Positions 1 through 6,140 of a stretch of 30,667 nt of DNA are shown here, piece after piece. A program made the position numbers and the translations under genes. The first letter of the stretch is position 1. Each line of letters begins with the position of its first letter. Below the pieces are notes generated by a model. That model saw only the letters and a program-made list of their open reading frames with translations, had not been told where the DNA came from and searched no databases. Origin of the DNA: a virus; the IMG/VR virus record IMGVR_UViG_3300034082_000159, positions 1-30,667 of that record; one strand, written 5' to 3'.

Positions 1-2
1 AT

Positions 3-152
3 TTAACTTTTCAAATGTTCCGATGCTATTAAGTACATCTTTTGCATTTTCTTAATTTCACCTATATTACGTGGTAGGTTTATATTCACTTCTTTACCTG
101 TAGTGTGATGAATATAACATTGTATTGCTGCTATCATTTGCCCGTAAGTCAT
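3..152 (-). CDS. Conserved small phage protein downstream of terL (49 aa)
   Basis: A 49-residue frame begins MTYGQMIAAIQCYIHHTTGK and ends IASEHLKS. I do not recognise its family. It lies just after terL in the same direction. A second allele at 29548-29697 differs at four bases but only one residue (Ala9 to Thr), so three of the four changes are synonymous; this is the best evidence that it is a real gene under selection. The sequence is mixed, with a predicted amphipathic C-terminal helix and no membrane segment. A TAnnTTTG box within a palindrome lies about 40 bases upstream of the start. Confidence 0.75.
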   Translation of the reverse strand: MTYGQMIAAIQCYIHHTTGKEVNINLPRNIGEIKKMQKMYLIASEHLKS

Positions 153-188
153 AGTTTAATTTGTCAAGTTTCCGACATCATTTACTTT

Positions 189-215
189 GTCGCAAAAATA
201 GTATTAATTTGCGAC
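189..215 (-). promoter_or_regulatory. Palindrome over a candidate promoter, between terL and the 49-aa gene
   Basis: Arms GTCGCAAA (189-196) and TTTGCGAC (208-215) form a perfect 8-bp inverted repeat with an 11-base spacer, starting two bases past the terL stop. On the minus strand, bases 200-193 read TATTTTTG, a full match to the Bacteroidota -7 box TAnnTTTG, 41 bases before the ATG at 152. The palindrome is kept in the right-hand allele (29735-29761) with 7-bp arms, although the box there has one mismatch. No T-run follows, so it is not an intrinsic terminator. It could be an operator or a packaging recognition site. Confidence 0.45.
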
Positions 216-216
216 A

Positions 217-1425
217 TTAATATATAAAATAGTTCCCTTTGTTTGGATTCTCTAATTGGTGACTAACAGCATATCTTAAAGCATCTAACAAGTGATTGTG
301 ATTATCTATTGGCGTACTTGATTTCTTTTCTAACCAACAGTAATTATTTAATTCTTTAATTAGATTAATTGATTCAGGTGATACTATCAAATCGTAATCT
401 TGTAATAAAGATATTCCATAAGTTACAGAACCTTGCCCTTTAATTGCAGGTACAATATTTAACCCTGCTGTTTGTAGTTCATTAATCAATCTTGGTTCTG
501 CACTATCAGCTATAATTAAACTATCAAAACAATGTTGTTTGTTTAAGTTGTATATCTGCGATGTTGTTAATGCTTGTAGATAGTAACGTTCATTTATATA
601 AATTCGTTTGTTAGAAGTATCTATATTGCATTCTACTAATGTTGTTGGGTCATTACTAAAACCAAAATCTTGACCAAATACAGATTTACCTACCTGTTTA
701 TATTCTCCTATAGTCCAATTAGTAAATATAACTCCTTCTGCTTTGTCTAACCAACCACCAAGTATTTGATGCTTATACTTTTCAGGTCTGCGTTGTTTTA
801 TATTCTCTATTTGATTTATAAATGATTCAGATAGGTTTTCTATATTATCTTGGTACGTTGTATGTATGTAGGTAGTATCACCTTTAATTAAATTGCTTCC
901 TGCTTCTACACCTTTATCTTCAAAGAACTTCTTATATATAAAGTGTTCTTTTGTTGCAGGATTTAATATTAATAAAATTCTATTATGTATTCCTTTAGTA
1001 CGAATACTTAAATCTATTTTATCAAATATATCTTCATCTGTTAATTCTTCTGCCTCATCTAAAACGAATGTTGTAACACCTGCTAAAGATTTTAAAGAAG
1101 CTGTTTGTGTACCACTACTTGTTTTAATACCTTTAAATAAGATTTTAGACCCTGTTTTAAGATTTACTATTTCATCTTTGGTTATATAAAAATCGTTGCT
1201 TAAATCGGCTGTATCAATCTTATCTATAAATTCAGGTATAATAGAAACAGATGCAGAAGTTAAAGTGTATCTTGTGAATAATATTACGTGACCTGCTTCA
1301 TAAGTTAAAAGCAAAAGAAACGAGTTCAAAGAATAAGATTTTCCTGAACCACGCCCTCCTGTTATTACAAAGTAACGACTATCTGAACCTAATAGATTAT
1401 ATTTCTCGTTTATTGCTATTCCCAA
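217..1425 (-). CDS. terL: Terminase large subunit (ATPase-nuclease), complete copy
   Basis: This 402-aa protein is the DNA-packaging motor. The N-terminal ATPase has a Walker A motif GGRGSGKS at residues 23-30 and a Walker B with catalytic acid, VLDEAEE at 121-127. The C-terminal RNase H-like nuclease shows three acidic sites in order: GQDFGF (Asp253), ADSAEP (Asp307) and HLLDALRY (Asp381). The length is typical of compact TerL proteins. Its start overlaps the terS stop by 29 bases, which suggests translational coupling. The last 300 residues exist again as a divergent allele at the right end of the window, about 79% identical over the nuclease domain. Confidence 0.96.
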   Translation of the reverse strand: MGIAINEKYNLLGSDSRYFVITGGRGSGKSYSLNSFLLLLTYEAGHVILFTRYTLTSASVSIIPEFIDKIDTADLSNDFYITKDEIVNLKTGSKILFKGIKTSSGTQTASLKSLAGVTTFVLDEAEELTDEDIFDKIDLSIRTKGIHNRILLILNPATKEHFIYKKFFEDKGVEAGSNLIKGDTTYIHTTYQDNIENLSESFINQIENIKQRRPEKYKHQILGGWLDKAEGVIFTNWTIGEYKQVGKSVFGQDFGFSNDPTTLVECNIDTSNKRIYINERYYLQALTTSQIYNLNKQHCFDSLIIADSAEPRLINELQTAGLNIVPAIKGQGSVTYGISLLQDYDLIVSPESINLIKELNNYCWLEKKSSTPIDNHNHLLDALRYAVSHQLENPNKGNYFIY

Positions 1426-1696
1426 CTTTGAAGATATCTTTAATATTAAAATCGTTTACGTTGTGTGTAGCTTCTATAATTTCTTTTGGTTTACCAAATA
1501 TATGTTCTGCAATAAATAGCTGTCCTCTTTGTGATTCCATTAATGTACCTTTAACAAAAGCTATCTTTGTTTCTTCTTCTGTTTCTTTATTGTACAGTTC
1601 ACCTAAAGCTTTTAAGAATACGTTGTTTACCTTTTGTTCTTCTACTTTTGATTTACGACCTGCGTTTGGTCTTGCACCACCCCTTGATTTTTCCAT
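1397..1696 (-). CDS. terS: Terminase small subunit-like protein
   Basis: A 99-residue protein starting MEKSRGGARPNAGRKSK, a motif common at the N-terminus of small terminase-type and related DNA-binding phage proteins. The remaining sequence is helical (ELYNKETEEETKIAFVKGTL, then IAEHIFGKPKE), as expected for a DNA-recognition and oligomerisation unit. The role rests mostly on position: it sits directly before terL and overlaps its start. I chose the ATG at 1696; an upstream TTG at 1720 would add eight residues but is a poorer start. Confidence 0.8.
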   Translation of the reverse strand: MEKSRGGARPNAGRKSKVEEQKVNNVFLKALGELYNKETEEETKIAFVKGTLMESQRGQLFIAEHIFGKPKEIIEATHNVNDFNIKDIFKVGNSNKREI

Positions 1697-1743
1697 TTGA
1701 AATAAATAATGATTATTCAATTTTAAATAATAATAAATAAAAT

Positions 1744-2142
1744 CTATAGTTGTTTAAGATTATCAATAACTAAAGTAAATACTTCGTGTGTTTCTTTTTC
1801 TGCCCAAGTTATTATTTCTTCTTCTAATTCGATATTATAATTATGAATTTCAAAAGAGTGATGCAATAGTTCGTGAAATACACCACCAAAAGTTTCATAA
1901 TCATTACTACATCTTTGTAGATTTATAAATACAAAAGTATCATCGCCATTATTATAAATATTATTTTCTTTTGGTACATAGTTTGCCAAACCCCATATAT
2001 AAGCATCGTGTTTTGTGTTTTGATATTTTTCGCAATCATAACAATTCAATCCGTGCATTTCTTTAACTGAATAATAATAAAATATTTCGCAAGGGTTTTC
2101 ACCTAATAATAAAGTATAAGTATTTCTTTTTATTGCTATCAT
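1744..2142 (-). CDS. Putative HExxH zinc metallopeptidase
   Basis: A 132-residue protein with the zinc-peptidase motif VFHELLHHSFEIH: His90, Glu91 and His94 form HExxH, and acidic residues at 107-109 could supply the third ligand. A preceding strand, TFVFINLQR, fits the edge strand usually found beside the active site in gluzincin-like folds. Cys34 and Cys37 form a possible extra CxxC pair. The start at 2142 makes an ATGA overlap with the previous gene; an upstream ATG at 2172 would overlap by 34 bases. The substrate is unknown. It could be an ImmA/IrrE-like protease or a structural relative without activity. Confidence 0.6.
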   Translation of the reverse strand: MIAIKRNTYTLLLGENPCEIFYYYSVKEMHGLNCYDCEKYQNTKHDAYIWGLANYVPKENNIYNNGDDTFVFINLQRCSNDYETFGGVFHELLHHSFEIHNYNIELEEEIITWAEKETHEVFTLVIDNLKQL

Positions 2143-2360
2143 AAGTTTACCTGTATCTTCATTGTTGCACAACTTAATTTATGTTTACCATTTTCTTGGT
2201 TACAATATTCACATACTTCCCAATAGTAATCACATTGATTATTTATATTAGGTGGTTTTACAAAGTATGATTGATTATACTTACTTGGTTCTGCTTTATA
2301 TCTGTAGCAGGTCTTTGCTAATTCGCAATAGTTACCATTACACATTGTTATATCTGCCAT
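2139..2360 (-). CDS. Cysteine-rich small protein, likely metal-binding
   Basis: A 73-residue protein with eight cysteines in the pattern C-x4-C-x5-C near the N-terminus (MCNGNYCELAKTCYRYKAE) and CDYYWEVCEYC further on. The spacing suggests one or two zinc sites. Similar small proteins are common in Bacteroidota phages, but I know no function. It is coupled by ATGA to the putative metallopeptidase that follows, which may hint at a shared role. Confidence 0.75.
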   Translation of the reverse strand: MADITMCNGNYCELAKTCYRYKAEPSKYNQSYFVKPPNINNQCDYYWEVCEYCNQENGKHKLSCATMKIQVNL

Positions 2361-2362
2361 AG

Positions 2363-2563
2363 TTATTTATTATTAAATGTTTCTTTGTAGTATTGTTTTG
2401 CATTAATTGTAGGAAATGAATTTTGACCATCTTCCCAAGCATCCATTATTTGTTGCTTGTGTATTTCTTTAGCTTGTTTAATTTTATTTCTAAAATCAGG
2501 AGTACAATTTTCAATACTTCCAAAATGTTTTTCAATTAACCATTCTACTGCTGTTTGTTTCAT
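2363..2563 (-). CDS. Conserved small phage protein of unknown function (66 aa)
   Basis: It starts MKQTAVEWLIEKHFG and continues as two predicted helices (NKIKQAKEIHKQQIMDAWED), ending AKQYYKETFNNK. The MKQTAVEWL opening followed by an amphipathic helix is a pattern I associate with short early proteins of many Bacteroidota phages. No catalytic motif is visible. It is packed two bases from the next gene, in the early operon. Confidence 0.7.
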   Translation of the reverse strand: MKQTAVEWLIEKHFGSIENCTPDFRNKIKQAKEIHKQQIMDAWEDGQNSFPTINAKQYYKETFNNK

Positions 2564-2566
2564 ATC

Positions 2567-2650
2567 TTATTTGTTTTTAAATTGTTTAATAATAAATTTT
2601 ATAATTGTTTGTGCGAATAAACCTAATATTAAAAATATAACTATATTCAT
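2567..2650 (-). CDS. Very small single-pass membrane protein (27 aa)
   Basis: The frame MNIVIFLILGLFAQTIIKFI is followed by a short basic tail (IKQFKNK). The first 20 residues form one hydrophobic helix, and the C-terminal Lys residues suggest a cytoplasmic end. It fills the gap between two clear genes with spacings of two and three bases, which supports it despite its length. Its function is unknown. Confidence 0.5.
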   Translation of the reverse strand: MNIVIFLILGLFAQTIIKFIIKQFKNK

Positions 2651-2652
2651 AA

Positions 2653-2811
2653 TTATTGTTTATAAAGTTTTGCTAATTCTTTTGTTACTTCTTTCCAATG
2701 TTCTGTCTGTTGCATTGTACCCATACATACTCGCCTGTTATATTCTTTAGTGTATTTATTAAATAACATTTCTGCACGTTCTTTAGCTGTTATTGGTTCT
2801 ATTGTATTCAT
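2653..2811 (-). CDS. Small unknown protein (52 aa)
   Basis: The frame begins MNTIEPITAKERAEMLFNKY and ends KELAKLYKQ. It is charged and helical, with no membrane segment and no known motif. It fits exactly between the membrane protein ending at 2818 and the 27-aa frame starting at 2650, so the whole interval is coding. It is one of several short genes of the early operon. Confidence 0.6.
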   Translation of the reverse strand: MNTIEPITAKERAEMLFNKYTKEYNRRVCMGTMQQTEHWKEVTKELAKLYKQ

Positions 2812-2817
2812 ATCTTG

Positions 2818-3093
2818 CTAAATAAAATAAGGTCTTATTGTTAATACTCCTAAACTAAATCCTAATGCAAACGCTAAAGCTATTAAGAATCTTCCGTAAA
2901 ATGTTTTTACTTCTATTGTAAAGTGATTCATTGGTAAACAAAGAAAAGGATTTATAAATACCATTCCAACCATACCATACCAATTTTTTTCCATTAAAAA
3001 TGTGAAACTTGCTATACTGTTTGCTTCTAAAACTATTGCAGATATAAATACTATTAATAGTTTCCACCAAGTAATTTTATCTTTTACTATCAT
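2818..3093 (-). CDS. Three-pass membrane protein of unknown function
   Basis: A 91-residue protein with hydrophobic segments at about residues 11-31 (LLIVFISAIVLEANSIASF), 38-57 (YGMVGMVFINPFLCLP) and 68-86 (FLIALAFALGFSLGVLT). It starts with an ATGA overlap with the DnaA-like gene. Early phage membrane proteins often act in superinfection exclusion or host takeover, but nothing here shows that directly. The gene is far from the lysis cassette, so a holin role is less likely. Confidence 0.75.
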   Translation of the reverse strand: MIVKDKITWWKLLIVFISAIVLEANSIASFTFLMEKNWYGMVGMVFINPFLCLPMNHFTIEVKTFYGRFLIALAFALGFSLGVLTIRPYFI

Positions 3094-3614
3094 ATCTTAA
3101 TATTGTTATTCATTTTATAAAATGCTTCTAATCTATCGTTAATAAGTGTGTGTTGTATTGTACCTTTTGTGTTGCTTAATAGGTTGTTTAAATTATCTAT
3201 TATTTGGTATTCGTATCTTGGTCTATTTATTTGTTCTTGTAATTCTTTTTTTAGTTTATCATTTTCAAATGTTAATTTATAAAGCTGTTGTTTTACTTTT
3301 TCAATTTCAGATAGTTCTTTTAATTCTTGTTCATTATCTATTGTAAAATAACTTAATACAGTTGTTCTAAACTTTTTTAATTCAGGGTTATATTCTTCAT
3401 ACATTTTATAGTTCTTTAATGCGTGTATAACAGTAGCGTGATTTAATTCTAATGTATCACCTATTGCTTGAAGTGTTTTATTTGGCTTTAATTGTTTTAA
3501 TACATTACAATATAGTGAACGTAATTCAATAACTTCTCTTTTGCGTGTTCTAATATCTATATCTGTATTAGTTTCTTGCTTAATTATATCTTTTAATCTT
3601 TGTGTTATTTCCAT
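3090..3614 (-). CDS. DnaA domain IV-like DNA-binding protein with coiled-coil tail
   Basis: Residues 25-70 (KREVIELRSLYCNVLK, then LQAIGDTLELNHATVIHALK) match the helix-turn-helix of bacterial DnaA domain IV, including the counterpart of its DHSTVxHA signature at 58-66. There is no AAA+ domain. Residues 95-130 form a strongly charged coiled coil (EKVKQQLYKLTFENDKLKKE), likely for dimerisation. By homology to DnaA it may bind DnaA-box-like sites, at a phage origin or to redirect the host initiator; that role is inferred. It is coupled to neighbouring nuclease and membrane protein genes. Confidence 0.72.
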   Translation of the reverse strand: MEITQRLKDIIKQETNTDIDIRTRKREVIELRSLYCNVLKQLKPNKTLQAIGDTLELNHATVIHALKNYKMYEEYNPELKKFRTTVLSYFTIDNEQELKELSEIEKVKQQLYKLTFENDKLKKELQEQINRPRYEYQIIDNLNNLLSNTKGTIQHTLINDRLEAFYKMNNNIKI

Positions 3615-3973
3615 TTTAATATTTCTGTTATTGGTATTAATATTGCTTTTGATGTGTTATTATCACCCATCGATTTAACATTTCCTTTTTTGTAATATTC
3701 CCTGCATATTTCTTTTAATCTATTTGCTTTTATAATTAATATTACTTCATCTTTATAATCACCTGAAAATATAATCGCCCAGTATTCTGCTTCTGATTTA
3801 GAAATTCCTGATGGTTTATTTCTACTTTCATATTCTATTGCTATATTTCCACTTTTATATATCCAACTATCTCTTTTAACTTCTATTGTTTTAAAAGATA
3901 ATATTTCATTTAATAGTTGCTCACCAACTTGACCTACTTTTAAATCGTATTTAAAATCATTACAATATTCCAC
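3605..3973 (-). CDS. PD-(D/E)XK-like nuclease-fold protein
   Basis: This 122-aa protein has the arrangement expected of a small PD-(D/E)XK nuclease: an N-terminal helix (GQVGEQLLNEIL), a strand with EVKRD, then NIAIEYESRN and the motif SGISKSEAEYW. The last three elements recall small phage nucleases of the Vsr or Holliday-resolvase-like group, where an acidic strand and a KSEA helix complete the site. The target is unknown. It overlaps the RecE-like exonuclease gene by 14 bases, so a joint role in DNA processing is plausible. Confidence 0.62.
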   Translation of the reverse strand: MEYCNDFKYDLKVGQVGEQLLNEILSFKTIEVKRDSWIYKSGNIAIEYESRNKPSGISKSEAEYWAIIFSGDYKDEVILIIKANRLKEICREYYKKGNVKSMGDNNTSKAILIPITEILKWK

Positions 3974-4733
3974 GTAATACGTACTGGTTTAAATCTACTT
4001 CTTCTTCACCAAAGAAATATTTATAGTTTGCAATACCTTGTTCTAATTTCCTTTTACCACTTTCATAAAATTCATCACTACATTCAAATATCCCTATATC
4101 TAAACTACCTTTATCTATTGCAACAAATACAAAATTATCTACACCAAACATTTCACGATATAAATACGCTTGTAAATCATAACTATATTTAGATGCAGAA
4201 TATCTAAATTCATTTAAACCTGTAGTAGTTTTTAAATCTACAATAGTATTACCTTTTAATATATCTGCTTTTGCTCTAAATGGTATTCCATCTATCATAG
4301 ATATTGCAGGTACTTCAAAATGTGCTTTGTTCATATAACTAACAGCTTCATCATTTCGTAATAGTGCATCTGCTAATCTTTCAGCATCTTTTAATTCTTT
4401 TGAAGTATAAACATCCAAACCTTGTTCTTTAGCTTCTTTGTATGCTTTTCCTGCCTTTGTTGCTACATCTACAATTACTAAATCATCTATCTTATGTGGT
4501 TCTAAAATCATAGTGTGAAATAATTTACCATCACGTAACGCTTGTGATTCACCTGAACCATATTTAGTAACATACTTATATGTTTTAGGCGATTGTATTA
4601 ACATTTTTAAACTTGAACTACTTAATGCGTTTTTACCTAAATACCCATAGTAAAAATCATCTTCATACATATTATCTAATAGTTCTTGTTTGTCCCAAAT
4701 CTTGTTGTCGAAAGTTTTAATTGTTGTTTCCAT
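3960..4733 (-). CDS. RecE/lambda-exonuclease-like PD-(D/E)XK nuclease
   Basis: A 257-aa protein with the order expected of phage recombination exonucleases: LSSSSLKMLIQSPKTYKY at 38-54, a GKLFHTMILEP motif with His73, the catalytic strand FRAKADILKG with Asp157 and IVDLKTT with Asp166-x-Lys168, and a helix DLQAYLY with Gln188. Such enzymes resect double-stranded DNA and hand 3' tails to an annealing protein; the ERF protein at 9839-10399 would be the partner, though the two genes are about 5 kb apart. The start at 4733 overlaps the previous gene by 17 bases. Confidence 0.8.
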   Translation of the reverse strand: METTIKTFDNKIWDKQELLDNMYEDDFYYGYLGKNALSSSSLKMLIQSPKTYKYVTKYGSGESQALRDGKLFHTMILEPHKIDDLVIVDVATKAGKAYKEAKEQGLDVYTSKELKDAERLADALLRNDEAVSYMNKAHFEVPAISMIDGIPFRAKADILKGNTIVDLKTTTGLNEFRYSASKYSYDLQAYLYREMFGVDNFVFVAIDKGSLDIGIFECSDEFYESGKRKLEQGIANYKYFFGEEEVDLNQYVLRGIL

Positions 4734-4920
4734 TTATTATTATTAATTTTAAAATATAGTTATAAATACTTAATTCTCTTGTTGTACTGTTAATCATCTT
4801 GCTTAATTGGTCTTCATTCAATAAAGTTTTGCCTGATATTAATTCATCTACATATCCTTTTAGTTCTCTATCTAAACCAAGTATTATAGATTGTACTTTG
4901 ATTAATGCTAATTCATTCAT
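4717..4920 (-). CDS. Small helical protein of unknown function (67 aa)
   Basis: It begins MNELALIKVQSIILGLDREL and ends LIIINGNNN, predicted as two or three helices without a transmembrane run. It starts one base after the stop of the previous gene and overlaps the exonuclease gene, so it is probably translated with it. I see no motif that suggests a function. Confidence 0.65.
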   Translation of the reverse strand: MNELALIKVQSIILGLDRELKGYVDELISGKTLLNEDQLSKMINSTTRELSIYNYILKLIIINGNNN

Positions 4921-4921
4921 A

Positions 4922-5125
4922 TTAAAATAGGTTGTTTAAATTATTCATTGTTTCATCATAATTTAATACATCTTTTACTTCTTGTTCGTACGTATCAGAA
5001 TTATTAAATTCAGTTCTTAATGCTTCTGTAATTTCTTCTAATTCGTGTTTTACATAAGTGTTTTCTACTTCTGCCATTAACCAAGTAATGTTTTCTAATC
5101 GTTCAATAATTTCTTGCTTTGTCAT
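4922..5125 (-). CDS. Small helical protein, first gene of an operon (67 aa)
   Basis: It begins MTKQEIIERLENITWLMAEV and is acidic and helical throughout. I do not recognise it. It is the first gene after a terminator and a candidate promoter, so it likely heads the operon that runs through the nucleases to the terminase genes. The leader between box and ATG carries the A-rich element AATTAAAAACAAA seen at other operon starts. Confidence 0.68.
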   Translation of the reverse strand: MTKQEIIERLENITWLMAEVENTYVKHELEEITEALRTEFNNSDTYEQEVKDVLNYDETMNNLNNLF

Positions 5126-5126
5126 A

Positions 5127-5165
5127 GTGTTTGTTTTTAATTGTTAATTTATATATGCAAATATA
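5127..5165 (-). promoter_or_regulatory. Promoter and A-rich leader before the 5125 gene
   Basis: On the minus strand, bases 5165-5158 read TATATTTG, a full match to the Bacteroidota -7 box TAnnTTTG. No clear TTG lies at the expected -33 distance. The box falls between a terminator (5212-5243) and the first gene of the next operon, 33 bases before its ATG. Bases 5143-5127 read CAATTAAAAACAAACAC, an A-rich leader that probably aids translation in place of a Shine-Dalgarno site. Confidence 0.55.
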
Positions 5166-5211
5166 AACAAGTTATTAATATAAAATACATTTTTTAACAA
5201 AAATTTAAGAT

Positions 5212-5243
5212 AAAAAAAAAGCTACCTTTTATTAGATAGCTTT
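5212..5243 (-). terminator. Intrinsic terminator
   Basis: The minus-strand transcript folds AAAGCUAUC (5243-5235) against GGUAGCUUU (5226-5218) with an 8-base loop and one G-U pair, followed by a run of nine U. It ends the operon whose last frame is the 44-aa gene at 5222-5356, whose stop codon lies within the hairpin. Confidence 0.85.
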
Positions 5244-5356
5244 TGAGTTATAATTTTTCTATAGACTTCATTAACGGATTCTTTATTGTTTCCACGTTTC
5301 CAAAGAAAATCCATTATTCTATTTATTCTTTGCAGGGGTGATTGTTTACTTTTCAT
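5222..5356 (-). CDS. Small basic protein at an operon end (44 aa)
   Basis: The frame MKSKQSPLQRINRIMDFLWK continues with RGNNKESVNEVYRKIITQKL and ends SNKR. It is rich in Lys and Arg and could bind nucleic acid. It starts with an 11-base overlap with the preceding gene and stops inside the terminator hairpin. It is not a sequence I recognise, and could be chance, but without it the 100 bases between the gene and the hairpin would be empty. Confidence 0.5.
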   Translation of the reverse strand: MKSKQSPLQRINRIMDFLWKRGNNKESVNEVYRKIITQKLSNKR

Positions 5357-5531
5357 ATTGTTTTAATTTTTCTAAATATAAGATTAAATCCATAGCTTCT
5401 TCCTGAGCGTGTTGTAACCATTCTAAGCGTGTTAAATCTGTTCTATCTAATGTTGTATTATATTTCTTTATTCCTGTTTCAGAACGATGTTTAAATTGTT
5501 CTATAACTGATTCTACTATTGTATCTTTCAT
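5346..5531 (-). CDS. MazG-like small helical protein
   Basis: A 61-residue protein with the pattern FKHRSETGIKKYNTTLDRTD then WLQHAQEEAMDLILYLEKL. The EExxD motif (EEAMD) following a helix is the hallmark of MazG-type all-alpha nucleotide pyrophosphohydrolases, and short phage proteins of this exact layout are widespread. The usual second ExxD motif is not visible, so it may need a dimer partner or lack activity. It overlaps the previous gene by four bases (ATGA). Confidence 0.62.
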   Translation of the reverse strand: MKDTIVESVIEQFKHRSETGIKKYNTTLDRTDLTRLEWLQHAQEEAMDLILYLEKLKQYEK

Positions 5532-5788
5532 TTAAATCTTTTTGAGTGTAATGTATATAATTCCATTGTTTTTTTTAAAGCATCGTGTTCTGTAAATTCA
5601 ACATCAATATTATTTTCTTTGTAATTGTGTACTTCTAACCTGTTTGATATTTGAAATTTAACTACTTTATATTTCTTTGTATATTGTATTGGTTGTATTA
5701 CGTATGCTAAATCATTTCTATTGCAAATATACATTGATTGTATTTCTGATTCTGTAGGTGAATAACTTGCTTCTTGCTTTTTAGTCAT
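5528..5788 (-). CDS. Unknown protein (86 aa)
   Basis: It begins MTKKQEASYSPTESEIQSMY and looks mixed alpha/beta, with strands such as KYKVVKFQIS and a final helix DALKKTMELYTLHSKRFK. I recognise no family. It overlaps both neighbours by a few bases and is cotranscribed with the MazG-like protein. Confidence 0.65.
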   Translation of the reverse strand: MTKKQEASYSPTESEIQSMYICNRNDLAYVIQPIQYTKKYKVVKFQISNRLEVHNYKENNIDVEFTEHDALKKTMELYTLHSKRFK

Positions 5789-6140
5789 TTAATTTTAAAA
5801 ATTCTGTTTCACCATATTCTTTAAACCATTCTTTGTTTTCTTTATATTTATCAATTACTGCATTTATAAATACTAATTCATCTATTGAACTTGTTTGAAG
5901 CTTCTTAATAATTGTTTCAATACTGTTTAAAATATTAGTTGTAGTTTCAGGGTCGGTATTGTAGATTATTTTATATTCGTTTCTTACTACTTCTTCTAAA
6001 TCTTTATTTAAGCTATTTATCTTGTGTTTTATTTGCTGTTTGTATTGTGTTGTAAAAAATAAACTTTCGTTTGCTTCTAAAAGTAATTGACTTAATAAAA
6101 CGCTTTTTAAATATTCTTGTTGTATTATATTGTTTTCCAT
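5781..6140 (-). CDS. Unknown all-helical protein (119 aa)
   Basis: It begins MENNIIQQEYLKSVLLSQLL, with long amphipathic helices (KHKINSLNKDLEEVVRNEYK, then ILNSIETIIKKLQTSSIDEL). No catalytic motif is seen. It overlaps the nuclease-like gene upstream by 16 bases and the 86-aa gene downstream by eight. It may be an oligomerising accessory factor, but nothing in the sequence says for what. Confidence 0.65.
   Translation of the reverse strand: MENNIIQQEYLKSVLLSQLLLEANESLFFTTQYKQQIKHKINSLNKDLEEVVRNEYKIIYNTDPETTTNILNSIETIIKKLQTSSIDELVFINAVIDKYKENKEWFKEYGETEFLKLND

Larger units (their letters stand above)
1..1121. repeat. Left copy of the terminal duplicated locus (49-aa gene plus C-terminal terL)
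   Basis: This stretch aligns without gaps in the coding parts to 29546-30667; one base of length difference lies in the intergenic part. Bases 1-126 are identical in both copies. The last 500 bases of terL (217-695) differ at roughly a fifth of sites, while 721-1121 differ at only 8 of 401 sites. The repeat starts at base 1 of the window, so its left limit is the contig edge. The pattern fits a circular genome assembled past its own start with a second strain's allele. Confidence 0.9.

Noticed and set aside
2139-2172. Longer start (2172) for the putative metallopeptidase
   Set aside because: It overlaps the Cys-rich gene by 34 bases, while the ATG at 2142 makes the ATGA overlap used throughout this genome.
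2855-3070. Minus-strand frame of 71 codons in another phase
   Set aside because: It lies entirely inside the membrane protein gene at 2818-3093, whose frame is coupled by ATGA and has three clean hydrophobic segments.
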